This document shows, in pieces, positions 20,879 through 29,814 of a DNA stretch of 64,000 nucleotides. Within the stretch, counting starts at the first letter, position 1; each line of letters starts with the position of its first letter. The notes below the pieces were generated by a model. The model did not search any database. It was not told the origin of the DNA and was given only the letters and a program-made list of their open reading frames with translations. A program made the translations under genes and the position numbers. Source of the stretch: Endobugula sp965214375 (GTDB lineage Bacteria > Pseudomonadota > Gammaproteobacteria > Pseudomonadales > Cellvibrionaceae); NCBI GenBank assembly GCA_965214375.1, contig OZ243947.1:1302001-1366000 (forward strand), given 5' to 3'.

Positions 20879-21232
20879 ATGAAAAGATCAGCATTATTAA
20901 GTTTATTCGTGGCTGTGTTCATGTTTGCATTATAGCAGCAAGCACTTGCTACTTACGGCTAGGGCTATAACAAATACAGCTATGATTCTTCCTACGGTTA
21001 CAGTAGTAAAAGTTACAGCTACAGATCTTCATACGGTAGCTATAGCAAATACGTAAGCAGTTCCAGCTATAATAAATATTCTAGCTATGGTGGCTACGGA
21101 AATTATAAGAAATGGGGTCATGGCTACGGCAAGTGCAAGAAGAGAAAATACTACAGTGGTTCTGGCGGATACAACAAGTACAAGCACGGATGGCGTAAAT
21201 GTCACTATGAGCCACCTGTTAGCCACTGCTAA
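20879..21232 (+). pseudogene. secreted Tyr/Ser/Gly-rich small protein with two in-frame amber codons
   Basis: An AGGGG (20867-20871) lies 7 bases before ATG 20879. The frame gives a classical signal peptide (MKRSALLSLFVAVFMFA, then QQALA) and a mature part made of Tyr-Ser-Gly repeats (SYGYSSKSYSYRSSYGSYS, YGGYGNYKKWGHGYGKCKKR) ending in a Cys-containing tail and TAA at 21232, followed by a strong terminator. TAG codons stand at 20933-20935 (in the signal peptide) and 20960-20962 (just after cleavage). Both could be CAG (Gln) changed by C to T. 117 codons in total, no frameshift. Intact regulatory signals plus preserved composition indicate recent inactivation or stop readthrough. Function unknown; the composition suggests a surface or adhesive structural protein. 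Confidence 0.6.
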
Positions 21233-21246
21233 TAGCTAGATTCAAG

Positions 21247-21271
21247 AAAACCCGCTAATGCGGGTTTTTTT
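21247..21271 (+). terminator. rho-independent terminator
   Basis: An 8-bp stem (AAACCCGC / GCGGGTTT) with a TAAT loop is followed by a run of T. It lies 15 bp after the stop of the Tyr-rich small gene and terminates rightward transcription. Confidence 0.9.
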
Positions 21272-21281
21272 ATGCTTGATG

Positions 21282-21305
21282 CAAAAAACCAGCACAATGC
21301 TGGCT
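21282..21305 (-). terminator. rho-independent terminator of the mutase gene
   Basis: CCAGCACAATGCTGG forms a short perfect stem. Read leftward it is followed by TTTTTTGC, so it ends transcription of the phosphoglucomutase-family gene whose stop is 10 bp away. It sits back to back with the rightward terminator. Confidence 0.85.
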
Positions 21306-21313
21306 TTTCTACG

Positions 21314-22669
21314 TTAGGAGTGATGGATGATCTCTAGTAGCTCATCCCGCTTAATTTCCATTAAATTGATGTCCTCACGAGTCTCTACATTAAGACGTAC
21401 AACGGGTTCTGTATTCGACATACGCAAGTTAAAACGCCAATGACCAAAATCCATAGACAGACCATCTGTATGATAAATGGAATTCGCTTCTTCGGAATAT
21501 TTAGATTCTATCTGCTGCAATAGTGCCTTGGCATCAGCCACTTTGGAATTGATCTCACCACTACAAGGGAAAGCAGCCATACGGTCATCAACCAACTGAG
21601 AAAGAGACTTTCCACTGCGTGATAACAGTTCCACAACTAACAACCAAGGAATCATACCGCTGTCGCAGTAAGCAAAATCACGAAAGTAATGATGGGCGCT
21701 CATTTCACCGCCATAGACCGCATCTTCGGCTCGCATACGCTCCTTGATAAAAGCATGACCAGTTTTACTTTGAATCGCCACACCACCGGCATCTGCAGCC
21801 AATGCCTGTGTATTCCAGATTAAACGCGGATCATGGACCGCTTTAGCACCAAGGTTTTTCGATAGAAAGGCCTCTGCCAACATACCAACCACATAATAGC
21901 CCTCAATAAAACGGCCATTTTCATCAAAAAAGAAACAACGGTCAAAATCACCATCCCAAGCAATAGCCAAATCTGCGCCATGCGCCTTAACGGCATCAAT
22001 GCTTGCACCGCGGTTATCCACCTCTAAAGGGTTGGGGATACCGTTAGGAAAATGGCCATCTGGCTCATGATGAACGCGCACAAATTCAAACGGCAATTCT
22101 TTCTCTAACCACTCCATAACAATACCGGCGCCACCATTTCCGGGGTTAGAGACAATCTTCAATGGACGCAACTGACGCTTATCAACATATGTCAAAAGAT
22201 GTTGAATATAGTCAGGACGACTGTCTAAAGACGTCACCACTCCTTTACGGTTAGCTTCCGAAAACTGATTGGCTTCGGCCAATTGTTTAATATCCAGTAA
22301 ACCGGTATCACCACTAATAGGCCTAGCCCCTTCACGCACAAACTTCATACCGTTGTAGTCCATCGGATTATGACTAGCCGTGACACAGATACCGCCATCA
22401 ACGTCATTATTAAAGGCCGCGAAATAGACTTCTTCTGTACCACACTGTCCAATATGAAGTACATCAGCGCCGCTATCTGTCAGGCCTTCAACTAAAGCTT
22501 CTGTCAATGGCGCACTGGTTAAACGAATGTCATGACCAACAACAACACGCTTGGCATTAAGAAATTGGGCAAAAGCACGCCCAATACGGTAGGCAATATC
22601 TTCGTTCAGTTGTTCGGGAACGCGGCCACGCACATCGTAGGCCTTAAAACAGGTAATTTCACTACTCAT
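21314..22669 (-). CDS. phosphomannomutase/phosphoglucomutase (AlgC/ManB type)
   Basis: Interconverts hexose 1- and 6-phosphates for sugar-nucleotide synthesis. 451 residues. N-terminal FKAYDVRGRVPEQL, the phosphoserine loop CVTASHNPMDYNGMK, the metal loop DGDFDRCFFF, the sugar-binding loop GGEMSAHHYF, and a C-terminal phosphate-binding RMSNTEPVVRLN. Length and motifs fit the bacterial bifunctional class (AlgC ~463, CpsG ~456). Downstream of galU by 24 bp, so probably co-transcribed. The gene is intact although the adjacent exopolysaccharide locus is not, as expected for a gene also needed for other glycans. Whether mannose or glucose is preferred is not readable from sequence. Confidence 0.93.
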   Translation of the reverse strand: MSSEITCFKAYDVRGRVPEQLNEDIAYRIGRAFAQFLNAKRVVVGHDIRLTSAPLTEALVEGLTDSGADVLHIGQCGTEEVYFAAFNNDVDGGICVTASHNPMDYNGMKFVREGARPISGDTGLLDIKQLAEANQFSEANRKGVVTSLDSRPDYIQHLLTYVDKRQLRPLKIVSNPGNGGAGIVMEWLEKELPFEFVRVHHEPDGHFPNGIPNPLEVDNRGASIDAVKAHGADLAIAWDGDFDRCFFFDENGRFIEGYYVVGMLAEAFLSKNLGAKAVHDPRLIWNTQALAADAGGVAIQSKTGHAFIKERMRAEDAVYGGEMSAHHYFRDFAYCDSGMIPWLLVVELLSRSGKSLSQLVDDRMAAFPCSGEINSKVADAKALLQQIESKYSEEANSIYHTDGLSMDFGHWRFNLRMSNTEPVVRLNVETREDINLMEIKRDELLEIIHHS

Positions 22670-22693
22670 TATGACTACTCTACAGACAGGATA

Positions 22694-23524
22694 TTAGAAT
22701 TTGGTGTAGATATTCTCATACACGTAGTTAGTCGCATCAACAAAACCGTCAACACTACCACAGTCGAAACGCTGACCTTTAAACTTATAGGCCATCACAC
22801 AGCCATTCTTCGCCTGTGTTAATAGTGCATCCGTTAGTTGTACTTCACCATTTTTACCCGGTGGGGTATTTTCAATAACTTCACAAATATCCGGGGTCAG
22901 GATATAGCGACCAATAATCGCCAGATTACTGGGAGCCTCTTCAAGCGTCGGTTTTTCAACCATATCTGAGACCTGATAAAGCCCCTCTTTCATCTTCTCA
23001 CCCGCAATCACACCAAACTTACTTACTTGATCATCGGGCACTTCCTGAATAGCAACAATACTGCAACGAAACTGGTTATATAAGCGTACCATCTGTGCCA
23101 ATACACCCTCATCATTTCCGGTTAAACAAAGATCGTCTGACAGTACGACACCAAAGGGCTCATCCCCCATTAGACGGCGCCCATTAAGAATAGCATCGCC
23201 AAGACCACGCATTTCAGTCTGACGGGTAAAAGAAAATTTTCCTTGATGCATAACATCACGAATACTACTCAAATATTGCTCTTTGGCACTACCTTCAATT
23301 TCTTTCTCAAGTTCATAATTGACGTCAAAATGATCAGCAATCGCACGTTTACCACGCCCAGTGACAAAACCGACCTCAGTTAAACCTGCCTCCAATGCTT
23401 CTTCAACACCATATTGAACCAAGGGTTTATTAACAACAGGCAGCATTTCTTTGGGCATAGACTTGGTAGCGGGCAGGAAGCGTGTACCGTAACCTGCAAC
23501 CGGAAAAAGGCATTTCTTGATCAT
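22694..23524 (-). CDS. galU: UTP-glucose-1-phosphate uridylyltransferase
   Basis: Makes UDP-glucose. 276 residues. Signature PVAGYGTRFLPATKSMPKEM with the conserved nucleotide-binding GxGTRFLP and the downstream GLGDAILNGRRLMGDEPFGV and VEKPTLEEAPSNLAI motifs. ATG at 23524; divergent from fabA with a ~196-bp gap that should hold both promoters. The gene directly precedes the mutase gene, giving a two-step route from glucose 6-phosphate to UDP-glucose. Confidence 0.96.
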   Translation of the reverse strand: MIKKCLFPVAGYGTRFLPATKSMPKEMLPVVNKPLVQYGVEEALEAGLTEVGFVTGRGKRAIADHFDVNYELEKEIEGSAKEQYLSSIRDVMHQGKFSFTRQTEMRGLGDAILNGRRLMGDEPFGVVLSDDLCLTGNDEGVLAQMVRLYNQFRCSIVAIQEVPDDQVSKFGVIAGEKMKEGLYQVSDMVEKPTLEEAPSNLAIIGRYILTPDICEVIENTPPGKNGEVQLTDALLTQAKNGCVMAYKFKGQRFDCGSVDGFVDATNYVYENIYTKF

Positions 23525-23720
23525 AATTCAACCTAAAAACGTGGTATTATCGCGAAAGTGTAACATTACCATAATAATAATGAAGTTTGTGTGACACAAA
23601 AACTTTACTATTGCTGATTTAAGCTAGACAGCGGTAATTTAGCCGCTACAATGGCCTGTTCTTGAATCTATGGTAACCCGTAGATTATACAATCACTTAA
23701 CCATAGACAAAGAATCCATT

Positions 23721-24248
23721 ATGTCTCTAGCAGATCAACAAAAAAACAGTTTTAATAAAGAAGAGCTTATTGCCTGCGGCAATGGTGAATTATTTGGCCC
23801 CGGCAATGCACAACTGCCTCTTCCTAATATGTTGATGGTTGATCGTATTAGCCATATTTCCACCCAAGGTGGCGAATTCAGTAAAGGGGAGATTGTCGCC
23901 GATTTGGATATCAATACAGACTTGTGGTTCTTTGACTGCCACTTTCCTGGCGACCCCGTCATGCCGGGCTGTCTAGGTCTGGATGCCATGTGGCAGCTAG
24001 TCGGCTTTTTCCTCGCTTGGAAAGGTAACCCCGGGAAAGGACGTGCGCTGGGCGCAGGTGAAGTCAAATTCACAGGCCAAATATTGCCCGACGCCCAAAA
24101 AGTCACCTATCATATCAATCTCAAACGCGTTATTGAGCGCAAGCTGGTCATGGGTATTGCCGATGGCCGTGTTTCTGTTGATGGCAAAGATATCTATTTC
24201 GCCAAAGACCTACGTGTTGGACTATTTAGCAATACCGATACTTTCTAA
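23721..24248 (+). CDS. fabA: 3-hydroxydecanoyl-ACP dehydratase/isomerase
   Basis: Introduces the cis double bond in anaerobic-type unsaturated fatty acid synthesis. The start ATG 23721 (MSLADQQKNSFNKEEL) gives 175 residues, near the usual 171; an earlier in-frame start at 23670 would add 17 unconserved residues. The active-site region DCHFPGDPVMPGCLGLDAMWQ holds the catalytic His and Asp, and the hotdog fold continues with LGAGEVKFTGQI. It is followed by fabB after 78 bp, the canonical pair. Confidence 0.97.
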   Translation: MSLADQQKNSFNKEELIACGNGELFGPGNAQLPLPNMLMVDRISHISTQGGEFSKGEIVADLDINTDLWFFDCHFPGDPVMPGCLGLDAMWQLVGFFLAWKGNPGKGRALGAGEVKFTGQILPDAQKVTYHINLKRVIERKLVMGIADGRVSVDGKDIYFAKDLRVGLFSNTDTF

Positions 24249-24326
24249 AAAGCGATAGACTTGCACAACGCAGCTATCTTTAAGCATTTATAATCAAGTT
24301 TTTGGACGTAAATTAAGAGGTGAACC

Positions 24327-25538
24327 ATGAGACGTGTTGTTGTTACCGGTATGGGGATTGTTTCCTGTTTAGGAAATGACAAAGCCAGCGTGCTTAATGC
24401 ACTACAGGCAGGAAATTCCGGAATCACGTTTCAGGAAGACTATGCTGAAATGGGTTTGCGCAGCCATATAGCAGGCAAAGTCGACATTGATGTTAAAGAA
24501 CATATTGATCGCAAAATACTGCGTTTTATGGGTGATGCCGCTGCCTACAATTATATTGCCATGAAGCAAGCCGTAGAAGACGCCCAGTTGCCTGAAGATA
24601 TGGTTTCCAATGAGCGCACGGGTATCATTATGGGCTCCGGTGGCGCCTCTTCATCCAACCTAGTAGAAGCATCAGACATTTTACGTGAGCGCGGCCTCAA
24701 GCGTATTGGTCCCTATCGTGTAACACAAACAATGGGGAGTACCACCTCAGCCTGCCTAGCAACCCCGTTTAAAATTAAAGGCGTTAACTACTCTATTTCT
24801 GCAGCCTGTGCGGCCAGCGCTCATTGTGTCGGTAATGCGATGGAACTGATTCAACTCGGTAAACAAGATATTGTGTTTGCGGGTGGCGCCGAAGAACTTC
24901 ACTGGTCGATGAGTTGTCTATTTGACGCTATGGGTGCACTCTCCACCAAGTATAACGACACGCCAGATAAAGCTTCGCGCGCTTACGACGCTGATCGTGA
25001 TGGTTTTATTATTGCTGGCGGTGGTGGTTGTCTGGTTTTAGAAGAATACGAACATGCAAAAGCACGTGGCGCAACTATTTATGCCGAGCTTGTCGGCTAT
25101 GGTGCCACTTCAGATGGCTACGATATGGTGGCACCATCAGGTGAGGGCGCTGTGCGCTGTATGAAACAAGCGATCGAGGATATTGATGGACGTATCGATT
25201 ATATCAACGCTCACGGCACCAGTACTCCAGTAGGAGATGTGGCCGAATTAAAGGCGGTGCAAGAAGTCTTTGGTGATAATATTCCGGCTATCAGTTCGAC
25301 TAAATCGCTGACCGGTCATTCCTTGGGCGCAACAGGTGTTCAAGAAGCGATTTATACCTTACTTATGATGGAAAATAACTTTATCTGTGCATCGGCTAAT
25401 GTAGAAAACCTAGATGAAGCAGCGGACGGAATGCCCATTATCACCGAACGTCAAGATAACGTAGATATCCAATATGCGCTATCCAATAGCTTTGGCTTTG
25501 GTGGTACGAATGCGTCTTTAACCTTTAAGAAATTGTAA
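24327..25538 (+). CDS. fabB: beta-ketoacyl-ACP synthase I
   Basis: Condensing enzyme elongating the unsaturated acyl chain. 403 residues. AGAGGTGA lies 6 bases before ATG 24327. Catalytic Cys in SAACAASAHC (residues ~160-165), the two His in NAHGTSTPVGD and STKSLTGHSLGATG, and the C-terminal SNSFGFGGTNASL. Fits FabB/KAS I length (~405). Together with fabA it marks a gammaproteobacterial unsaturated fatty acid operon. Confidence 0.97.
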   Translation: MRRVVVTGMGIVSCLGNDKASVLNALQAGNSGITFQEDYAEMGLRSHIAGKVDIDVKEHIDRKILRFMGDAAAYNYIAMKQAVEDAQLPEDMVSNERTGIIMGSGGASSSNLVEASDILRERGLKRIGPYRVTQTMGSTTSACLATPFKIKGVNYSISAACAASAHCVGNAMELIQLGKQDIVFAGGAEELHWSMSCLFDAMGALSTKYNDTPDKASRAYDADRDGFIIAGGGGCLVLEEYEHAKARGATIYAELVGYGATSDGYDMVAPSGEGAVRCMKQAIEDIDGRIDYINAHGTSTPVGDVAELKAVQEVFGDNIPAISSTKSLTGHSLGATGVQEAIYTLLMMENNFICASANVENLDEAADGMPIITERQDNVDIQYALSNSFGFGGTNASLTFKKL

Positions 25539-25590
25539 CGATCTACTGGTTTCCGTCCTACTGACAATAAGGGGGCTACTATAGAGCCTC

Positions 25591-25965
25591 CTAGCTAATT
25601 CCCAGTTCATTCACTCGTGTGACCAAACTATAAAAGGCTTCTTTAAAGAGTATTTGTACGTTAGGAGGAAGCTCCTGCATACGCTCACATACATTCTGCT
25701 GATAATCACGGCAGAAACCCTAAAGCCAACAATCTAAATCGATATTCAAAAAACGGCTAACGCCAAACATCTCTAATTCATTCTTTGGCAAATCCCCCAT
25801 TTCCAAGCGCTGATAACGATAATATCTAATTTTTACTCCCGCCTTATGGATCGCTTTCCAAGCAGCATGTGTCGAATGGAAACCCTGAGCCTCACGCTGA
25901 GCGGTCAGACTTTCTCCGGCCGCCTTGCGGAGTAATTTAATCGTATTGCCAGAAAAGTCACTCAT
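25591..25965 (-). pseudogene. small unknown protein, amber-interrupted
   Basis: A 124-codon frame starts at ATG 25965 (MSDFSGNTIKLLRKAAGESL) and has a TAG at 25720-25722 after LDCWL. The same frame continues for 42 codons (GFCRDYQQNVCERMQELPPN...) to TAG 25591. The downstream segment has balanced, helix-like amino acid usage (VQILFKEAFYSLVTRVNELG), which suggests it was coding. If the first stop is real, the product is 81 residues. The N-terminal half resembles a helix-turn-helix region in pattern only (THAAWKAIHKAGVKIRYYRYQRLE); I do not recognise the family. Confidence 0.45.
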
Positions 25966-26141
25966 GCTATGAGTATGGAAGAAATCCGATAAAACGGTAG
26001 TGTATTAAGTGCCAACGGTTGTTTTTTTAAAGAAATTTAAAATTTACGTTGAATAAAGTGACAAGTTTTGAATAAATTTAAAAAACATCCTTGTCAGAAA
26101 AGCTCCTTAAACATCCCTTGTAAGTTATTCCTCCTTAAAAT

Positions 26142-27509
26142 TTAAGCATTAACATCTCTATGAGAGTTTCTATCATTTGACACTCCTATTTGATGCCAAT
26201 CGACATTGCGGGTAATCACCATGACAAAGGTCAATATTCCAAATAATAAAACGGACCCCATCAATAAGGCATAATCTTGTGACCGAATAACGCTATAAAG
26301 TAATGCGTAAAGGCCAATAAGCGTCGCACCAAAAACAACCCCTTTAAACACACTACGCAGCACAAAAGTGACATAAAAACACAGCAAACTCACGCAAGCA
26401 GCTGATGCGATGGAATATGCGTGTTTAAATGCAATATGTTCAGATAATGAAATTAGAAGAAAGTAAAAAAGTGCTAATGCCACACCTACTAATCCATATT
26501 GAACTGCATGAATAGGCAAGCCTTTCAATACCTCAAAAAGAAAGAAAACAACGAAGGTTAATATAATAAACAATAATGCATATTTTATTGAACGCTCAGA
26601 TTTAAGGTAGATATCAACACCCTCAAGCAGAGATACACCAAAGAAATTCTTATTGAATTCTTTACACACATTATTAGTACTACAATCTTCAAAGTTCTGT
26701 AGGATATTGCTCGAAAACAGTGACATATTCCAATTAGCAGAAAACCCTGAATCCGTAACATGACGGCCTTTAGGAAGGTACTCGCCAATAAAACTAGGAT
26801 GCTGCCAGGAAGAACTTAACTTAACATCGGTATAACTTGCGGTAGGTAAAAACAATAGTTTTTCCATACCCTGCAGTTCAAGCTTCACCTTAAACTCAAG
26901 ACTTTGCTCTTGATTATTGTCTGCAACAAACGGGGCATGAACACCCTTAGGAATAAACCTTGTTTTTGTACCGGGGAATAGTGTTAACGCCTTATTATTA
27001 ATACTAATCGTGACCTCATTGTTAATACCACGAACATCCTTGATGCCTAAAATCACATAAGGTTTTTGCCATTCAATATTATTAATATTGCCTGTCAAAC
27101 CCAGATTTTTTGGTAAGGAAAATCTTCCATCCATTGCTAACTCAGCGGTATAAACCGGAACCTTATATATACCCCTATGACGCTCTTCTGTTGTCAGTTG
27201 CCCGTTAATATTAATATTTTCAGGTAAAAAGTACTTATAACGTTGCAGCACTTGTGGCTTTAACACCGTTTGCTTTTCACCTTGTTTATAGATTTCCACC
27301 TCTTTCATTACGGTTTCTTTATAGGGTGCCACTAGAATTGCTCCGGTCACAAGCTGCGATCCCGTTGAGCTTTTAGCAATATTTCTAACCACTTCGTCAC
27401 GATAATATTTCCTCTCAGAAATAACACCATCAATGATAGTTAAAGGTATAAGTAACAGTAACGCCAAACCACCAATGGTAAAAAAATTATAAAGTAGTGC
27501 TTTTTGCAT
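26142..27509 (-). CDS. creD: cell envelope integrity protein CreD
   Basis: Inner-membrane protein of the Cre regulon. 455 residues: one N-terminal membrane segment (IGGLALLLLIPLTIIDGV), a ~290-residue periplasmic domain with the family's YRDEVVRNIAKSSTGSQ and KGVHAPF motifs, then about five C-terminal helices. Its promoter region carries a run of TTCAC repeats that is the classical CreB target. It lies 113 bp downstream of creC and reads the same way. CreD expression in other gammaproteobacteria follows CreBC activation; its molecular function is unclear. The frame is intact. Confidence 0.92.
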   Translation of the reverse strand: MQKALLYNFFTIGGLALLLLIPLTIIDGVISERKYYRDEVVRNIAKSSTGSQLVTGAILVAPYKETVMKEVEIYKQGEKQTVLKPQVLQRYKYFLPENININGQLTTEERHRGIYKVPVYTAELAMDGRFSLPKNLGLTGNINNIEWQKPYVILGIKDVRGINNEVTISINNKALTLFPGTKTRFIPKGVHAPFVADNNQEQSLEFKVKLELQGMEKLLFLPTASYTDVKLSSSWQHPSFIGEYLPKGRHVTDSGFSANWNMSLFSSNILQNFEDCSTNNVCKEFNKNFFGVSLLEGVDIYLKSERSIKYALLFIILTFVVFFLFEVLKGLPIHAVQYGLVGVALALFYFLLISLSEHIAFKHAYSIASAACVSLLCFYVTFVLRSVFKGVVFGATLIGLYALLYSVIRSQDYALLMGSVLLFGILTFVMVITRNVDWHQIGVSNDRNSHRDVNA

Positions 27510-27582
27510 AAAATCCTCCCGCGTATTTTTCTATTAATAAAGATATCAATGCGATGCACAGGAGACATAATAAAGACTCACG

Positions 27583-27620
27583 ATGAAATGACTGTGAGGC
27601 TAATGTGAAGAGTGTGTGAA
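27583..27620 (-). promoter_or_regulatory. CreB operator (cre-tag) array upstream of creD
   Basis: On the minus strand: TTCAC (27620-27616), six bases, TTCAC (27609-27605), six bases, CTCAC (27598-27594), six bases, TTCAT (27587-27583). The first two form a perfect TTCAC-N6-TTCAC, the published consensus for CreB binding; the next two are one-mismatch repeats in the same 11-bp phase. The array lies between the creC stop and the creD start, 74 bp from the latter. Confidence 0.9.
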
Positions 27621-27622
27621 GT

Positions 27623-29047
27623 TTAACTGTTTGGGAAGTGTAAAGACGCTATACAGCCTGACGGAGTGGAATCCAAAGTAATCTTACCTCCATGTAACTG
27701 CATGACTTCATTAACAAAACTTAAACCCAAACCAGAACTTTTGCTACCAGTATCAGGACGCGGTAGGGAATAAAACCGTTCAAATATCTTGCCTCTAGCA
27801 TAAGAGGGAATACCCTCCCCTTGATCTTTAACAATCAGTTGATAAACATCTTCCGTTAACTTGCCTATGACTTTTATACTGCTGCCGAACGGCGAAAAAG
27901 CAACAGCATTATCGATAATATTATTGACAGCCTGTCTGACTAAGAAAGAATCTCCGGATATAGAGTGACCCGATTCTACGTCGACCTCATATTGGATAGA
28001 CTTTGCCAAAAAATGAGATTGATGAGATTCCAAAATATCACGAATAACCTCATTCATATCAATAGGCTCTTTGTGTTTTAAGGCTTGTTGTTGCTCAATA
28101 CGTGCCAAATCTAACATACGATCAACAATGCCTTGAATACGCTGAGCATCCTGTTGGATATTTTTCAAGAATCGCTCACGATCTTCCCGAGGCATGTCTT
28201 CTGTCAATAATTCAGAGGCGCCAATAATTCCAGCCAATGGGCTTTTTATTTCATGCGTCAACGTGTGCACATACTGTTCAACATATTCCTTACCTTCAAG
28301 AACGTGGCGCATTTCTTCTATAGCATTACCTAATTGAGATAATTCATATTCAGAAATACTTGGCAAAGTGACCTTATTACCCTTTTTAACTTGATTTGCA
28401 TACTCCACTAATTGACGTGTTGAATTGGCAAGAAAGTGGGAAAAAAACCAGCCTAATAATAGGGCTGTCAGAAACATCACTATGCCCGCTTTGGTAATAT
28501 TTTGCTGACTCAACTGCACAAAAGGCAGTACATTAATACTCGGCTTAGATACCGTAATTACGCCTATAATCTCTTGCTGATTTTTTATGGGCGCAGCAAC
28601 ATGCATAATAGATGAATCTTCATCTTCAGGATTCGTACGCGTACTACGAGCACCATATTTACCTTTCAAGGTAAGGTACACATCATTCCATTGTGAGTAG
28701 TCTTGCCCTAGTGCCTGCTGCTCGGAATCATAGATAACAATTCCTTTTGCATCAGTTACATAGATTCTAAAATCAGTGCGATTTTTAAATAGTCCCCATA
28801 TATTTGCGCCTGGGCGACGCTGCAAAAAATCATCTACTGCAGCAGAGAAATCACTGGTCACTAACTTATTCTGACGTACATCTTTTTCTACCAGCTCGGC
28901 TAATAAATTAGCTGTGTCTACCATTGCCTCTTCCATAGACTGGCGCACTGCTGGCCTTAATTCATCGTGGACACTGCGTAATAAGAAAAAACCTGCGATA
29001 GCGACCACAATAAAATAACCAATAAATATTCGATGACTGAGCTTCAC
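27623..29047 (-). CDS. creC: sensor histidine kinase CreC
   Basis: Membrane sensor kinase paired with CreB. 474 residues: N-terminal helix (IFIGYFIVVAIAGFFLL), periplasmic sensor with WGLFKNRTDFRIYVTDAKG, second helix (AGIVMFLTALLLGWFFSHFL), HAMP-like linker, the phospho-acceptor HTLTHEIKSPLAGIIGASEL (His near residue 264), N box DNAVAFSPFG, G boxes DQGEGIPS and GSKSSGLGLSFV. Family length 474 in E. coli. It is separated by one base from creB, so the two are coupled. Confidence 0.94.
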   Translation of the reverse strand: MKLSHRIFIGYFIVVAIAGFFLLRSVHDELRPAVRQSMEEAMVDTANLLAELVEKDVRQNKLVTSDFSAAVDDFLQRRPGANIWGLFKNRTDFRIYVTDAKGIVIYDSEQQALGQDYSQWNDVYLTLKGKYGARSTRTNPEDEDSSIMHVAAPIKNQQEIIGVITVSKPSINVLPFVQLSQQNITKAGIVMFLTALLLGWFFSHFLANSTRQLVEYANQVKKGNKVTLPSISEYELSQLGNAIEEMRHVLEGKEYVEQYVHTLTHEIKSPLAGIIGASELLTEDMPREDRERFLKNIQQDAQRIQGIVDRMLDLARIEQQQALKHKEPIDMNEVIRDILESHQSHFLAKSIQYEVDVESGHSISGDSFLVRQAVNNIIDNAVAFSPFGSSIKVIGKLTEDVYQLIVKDQGEGIPSYARGKIFERFYSLPRPDTGSKSSGLGLSFVNEVMQLHGGKITLDSTPSGCIASLHFPNS

Positions 29048-29728
29048 TTACACCTCAATACTGTATCCCATACCACGGTGAGTTTTAATTAAATCTGAAT
29101 CAGCTTTGATCTCACGCAGTTTTGAACGCAATATTTTGATATGCGTATCTACCGTGCGGTCCATGACATGTTCTGGTGAATCCCATACCTTCTGCATTAA
29201 TTGTTCACGACTAAAAATGCGCTCAGGTTGTGATAATAATAGTTTGAGCAAGTAATATTCATAACGTGTTAAATCCATTATTTCATTATGAAATAAAATA
29301 CGTCCTTTATCTTCATCAACCTGAAAAACTTGATTTGACTTAAGCTGCGGCTCTGGAGCAGCCTGAAATCGTCTTAAGATAACTTTAACACGGGCAACAA
29401 GCTCACGTGGGCTAAAAGGTTTAACTACGTAATCATCAGCACCGATCTCCAAGCCAACCACCCTATCGACTTCTTCTTTTCGTGCTGTCAAAAAGACAAT
29501 GGGAATATCACTAAACGTTCGGATAGCTTTACACACTTCGAAGCCACTGATATCAGGCAAGCCAACATCCAGAATAATAAGGCTAATCGCATTTCCTTTA
29601 ACACAATCAATACCCTCTGCACCCAGAGTTTTCCATTCAACAGTGAAGCTTTCTGTTTCAAGAGCATAACAAATAGTGTTTGCGATAGATGGTTCATCTT
29701 CTATAAGGAGGATATTTTGTTTCATCAA
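29048..29728 (-). CDS. creB: response regulator CreB (OmpR family)
   Basis: 226 residues. Receiver domain with acidic pocket (LLIEDEPS), phospho-acceptor Asp in LIILDVGLPDISGF (near residue 55), the conserved Lys in DYVVKPFSPREL; C-terminal winged helix (RYEYYLLKLLLSQPERIFSREQ). It should bind the TTCAC repeats before creD. First gene of the creBCD unit; preceded by the terminator of ssb, so its own promoter must lie in the ~30 bp before its start or in ssb readthrough. Confidence 0.95.
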   Translation of the reverse strand: MMKQNILLIEDEPSIANTICYALETESFTVEWKTLGAEGIDCVKGNAISLIILDVGLPDISGFEVCKAIRTFSDIPIVFLTARKEEVDRVVGLEIGADDYVVKPFSPRELVARVKVILRRFQAAPEPQLKSNQVFQVDEDKGRILFHNEIMDLTRYEYYLLKLLLSQPERIFSREQLMQKVWDSPEHVMDRTVDTHIKILRSKLREIKADSDLIKTHRGMGYSIEV

Positions 29729-29755
29729 TTAACCAGATATTGCTTTTAAAAACAA

Positions 29756-29779
29756 AAAAGCCCAATCTTCGGGGCTTTT
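29756..29779 (-). terminator. rho-independent terminator of ssb
   Basis: Read leftward, AAAAGCCCC-GAAGATT-GGGCTTTT forms a hairpin followed by TTGTTTTT. It lies about 35 bp after the ssb stop and before creB. Confidence 0.88.
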
Positions 29780-29814
29780 ATCAATATATTTGACACTTCA
29801 ATCCAATCTAACCA

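Noticed and set aside
2880..25965. Stop-codon reassignment (recoded TAG or TGA) explaining the many in-frame stops
   Set aside because: The interruptions use TAA, TAG and TGA, and intact genes end with all of them at normal places. Indels of one or eight bases occur in the same genes. Random decay fits better.
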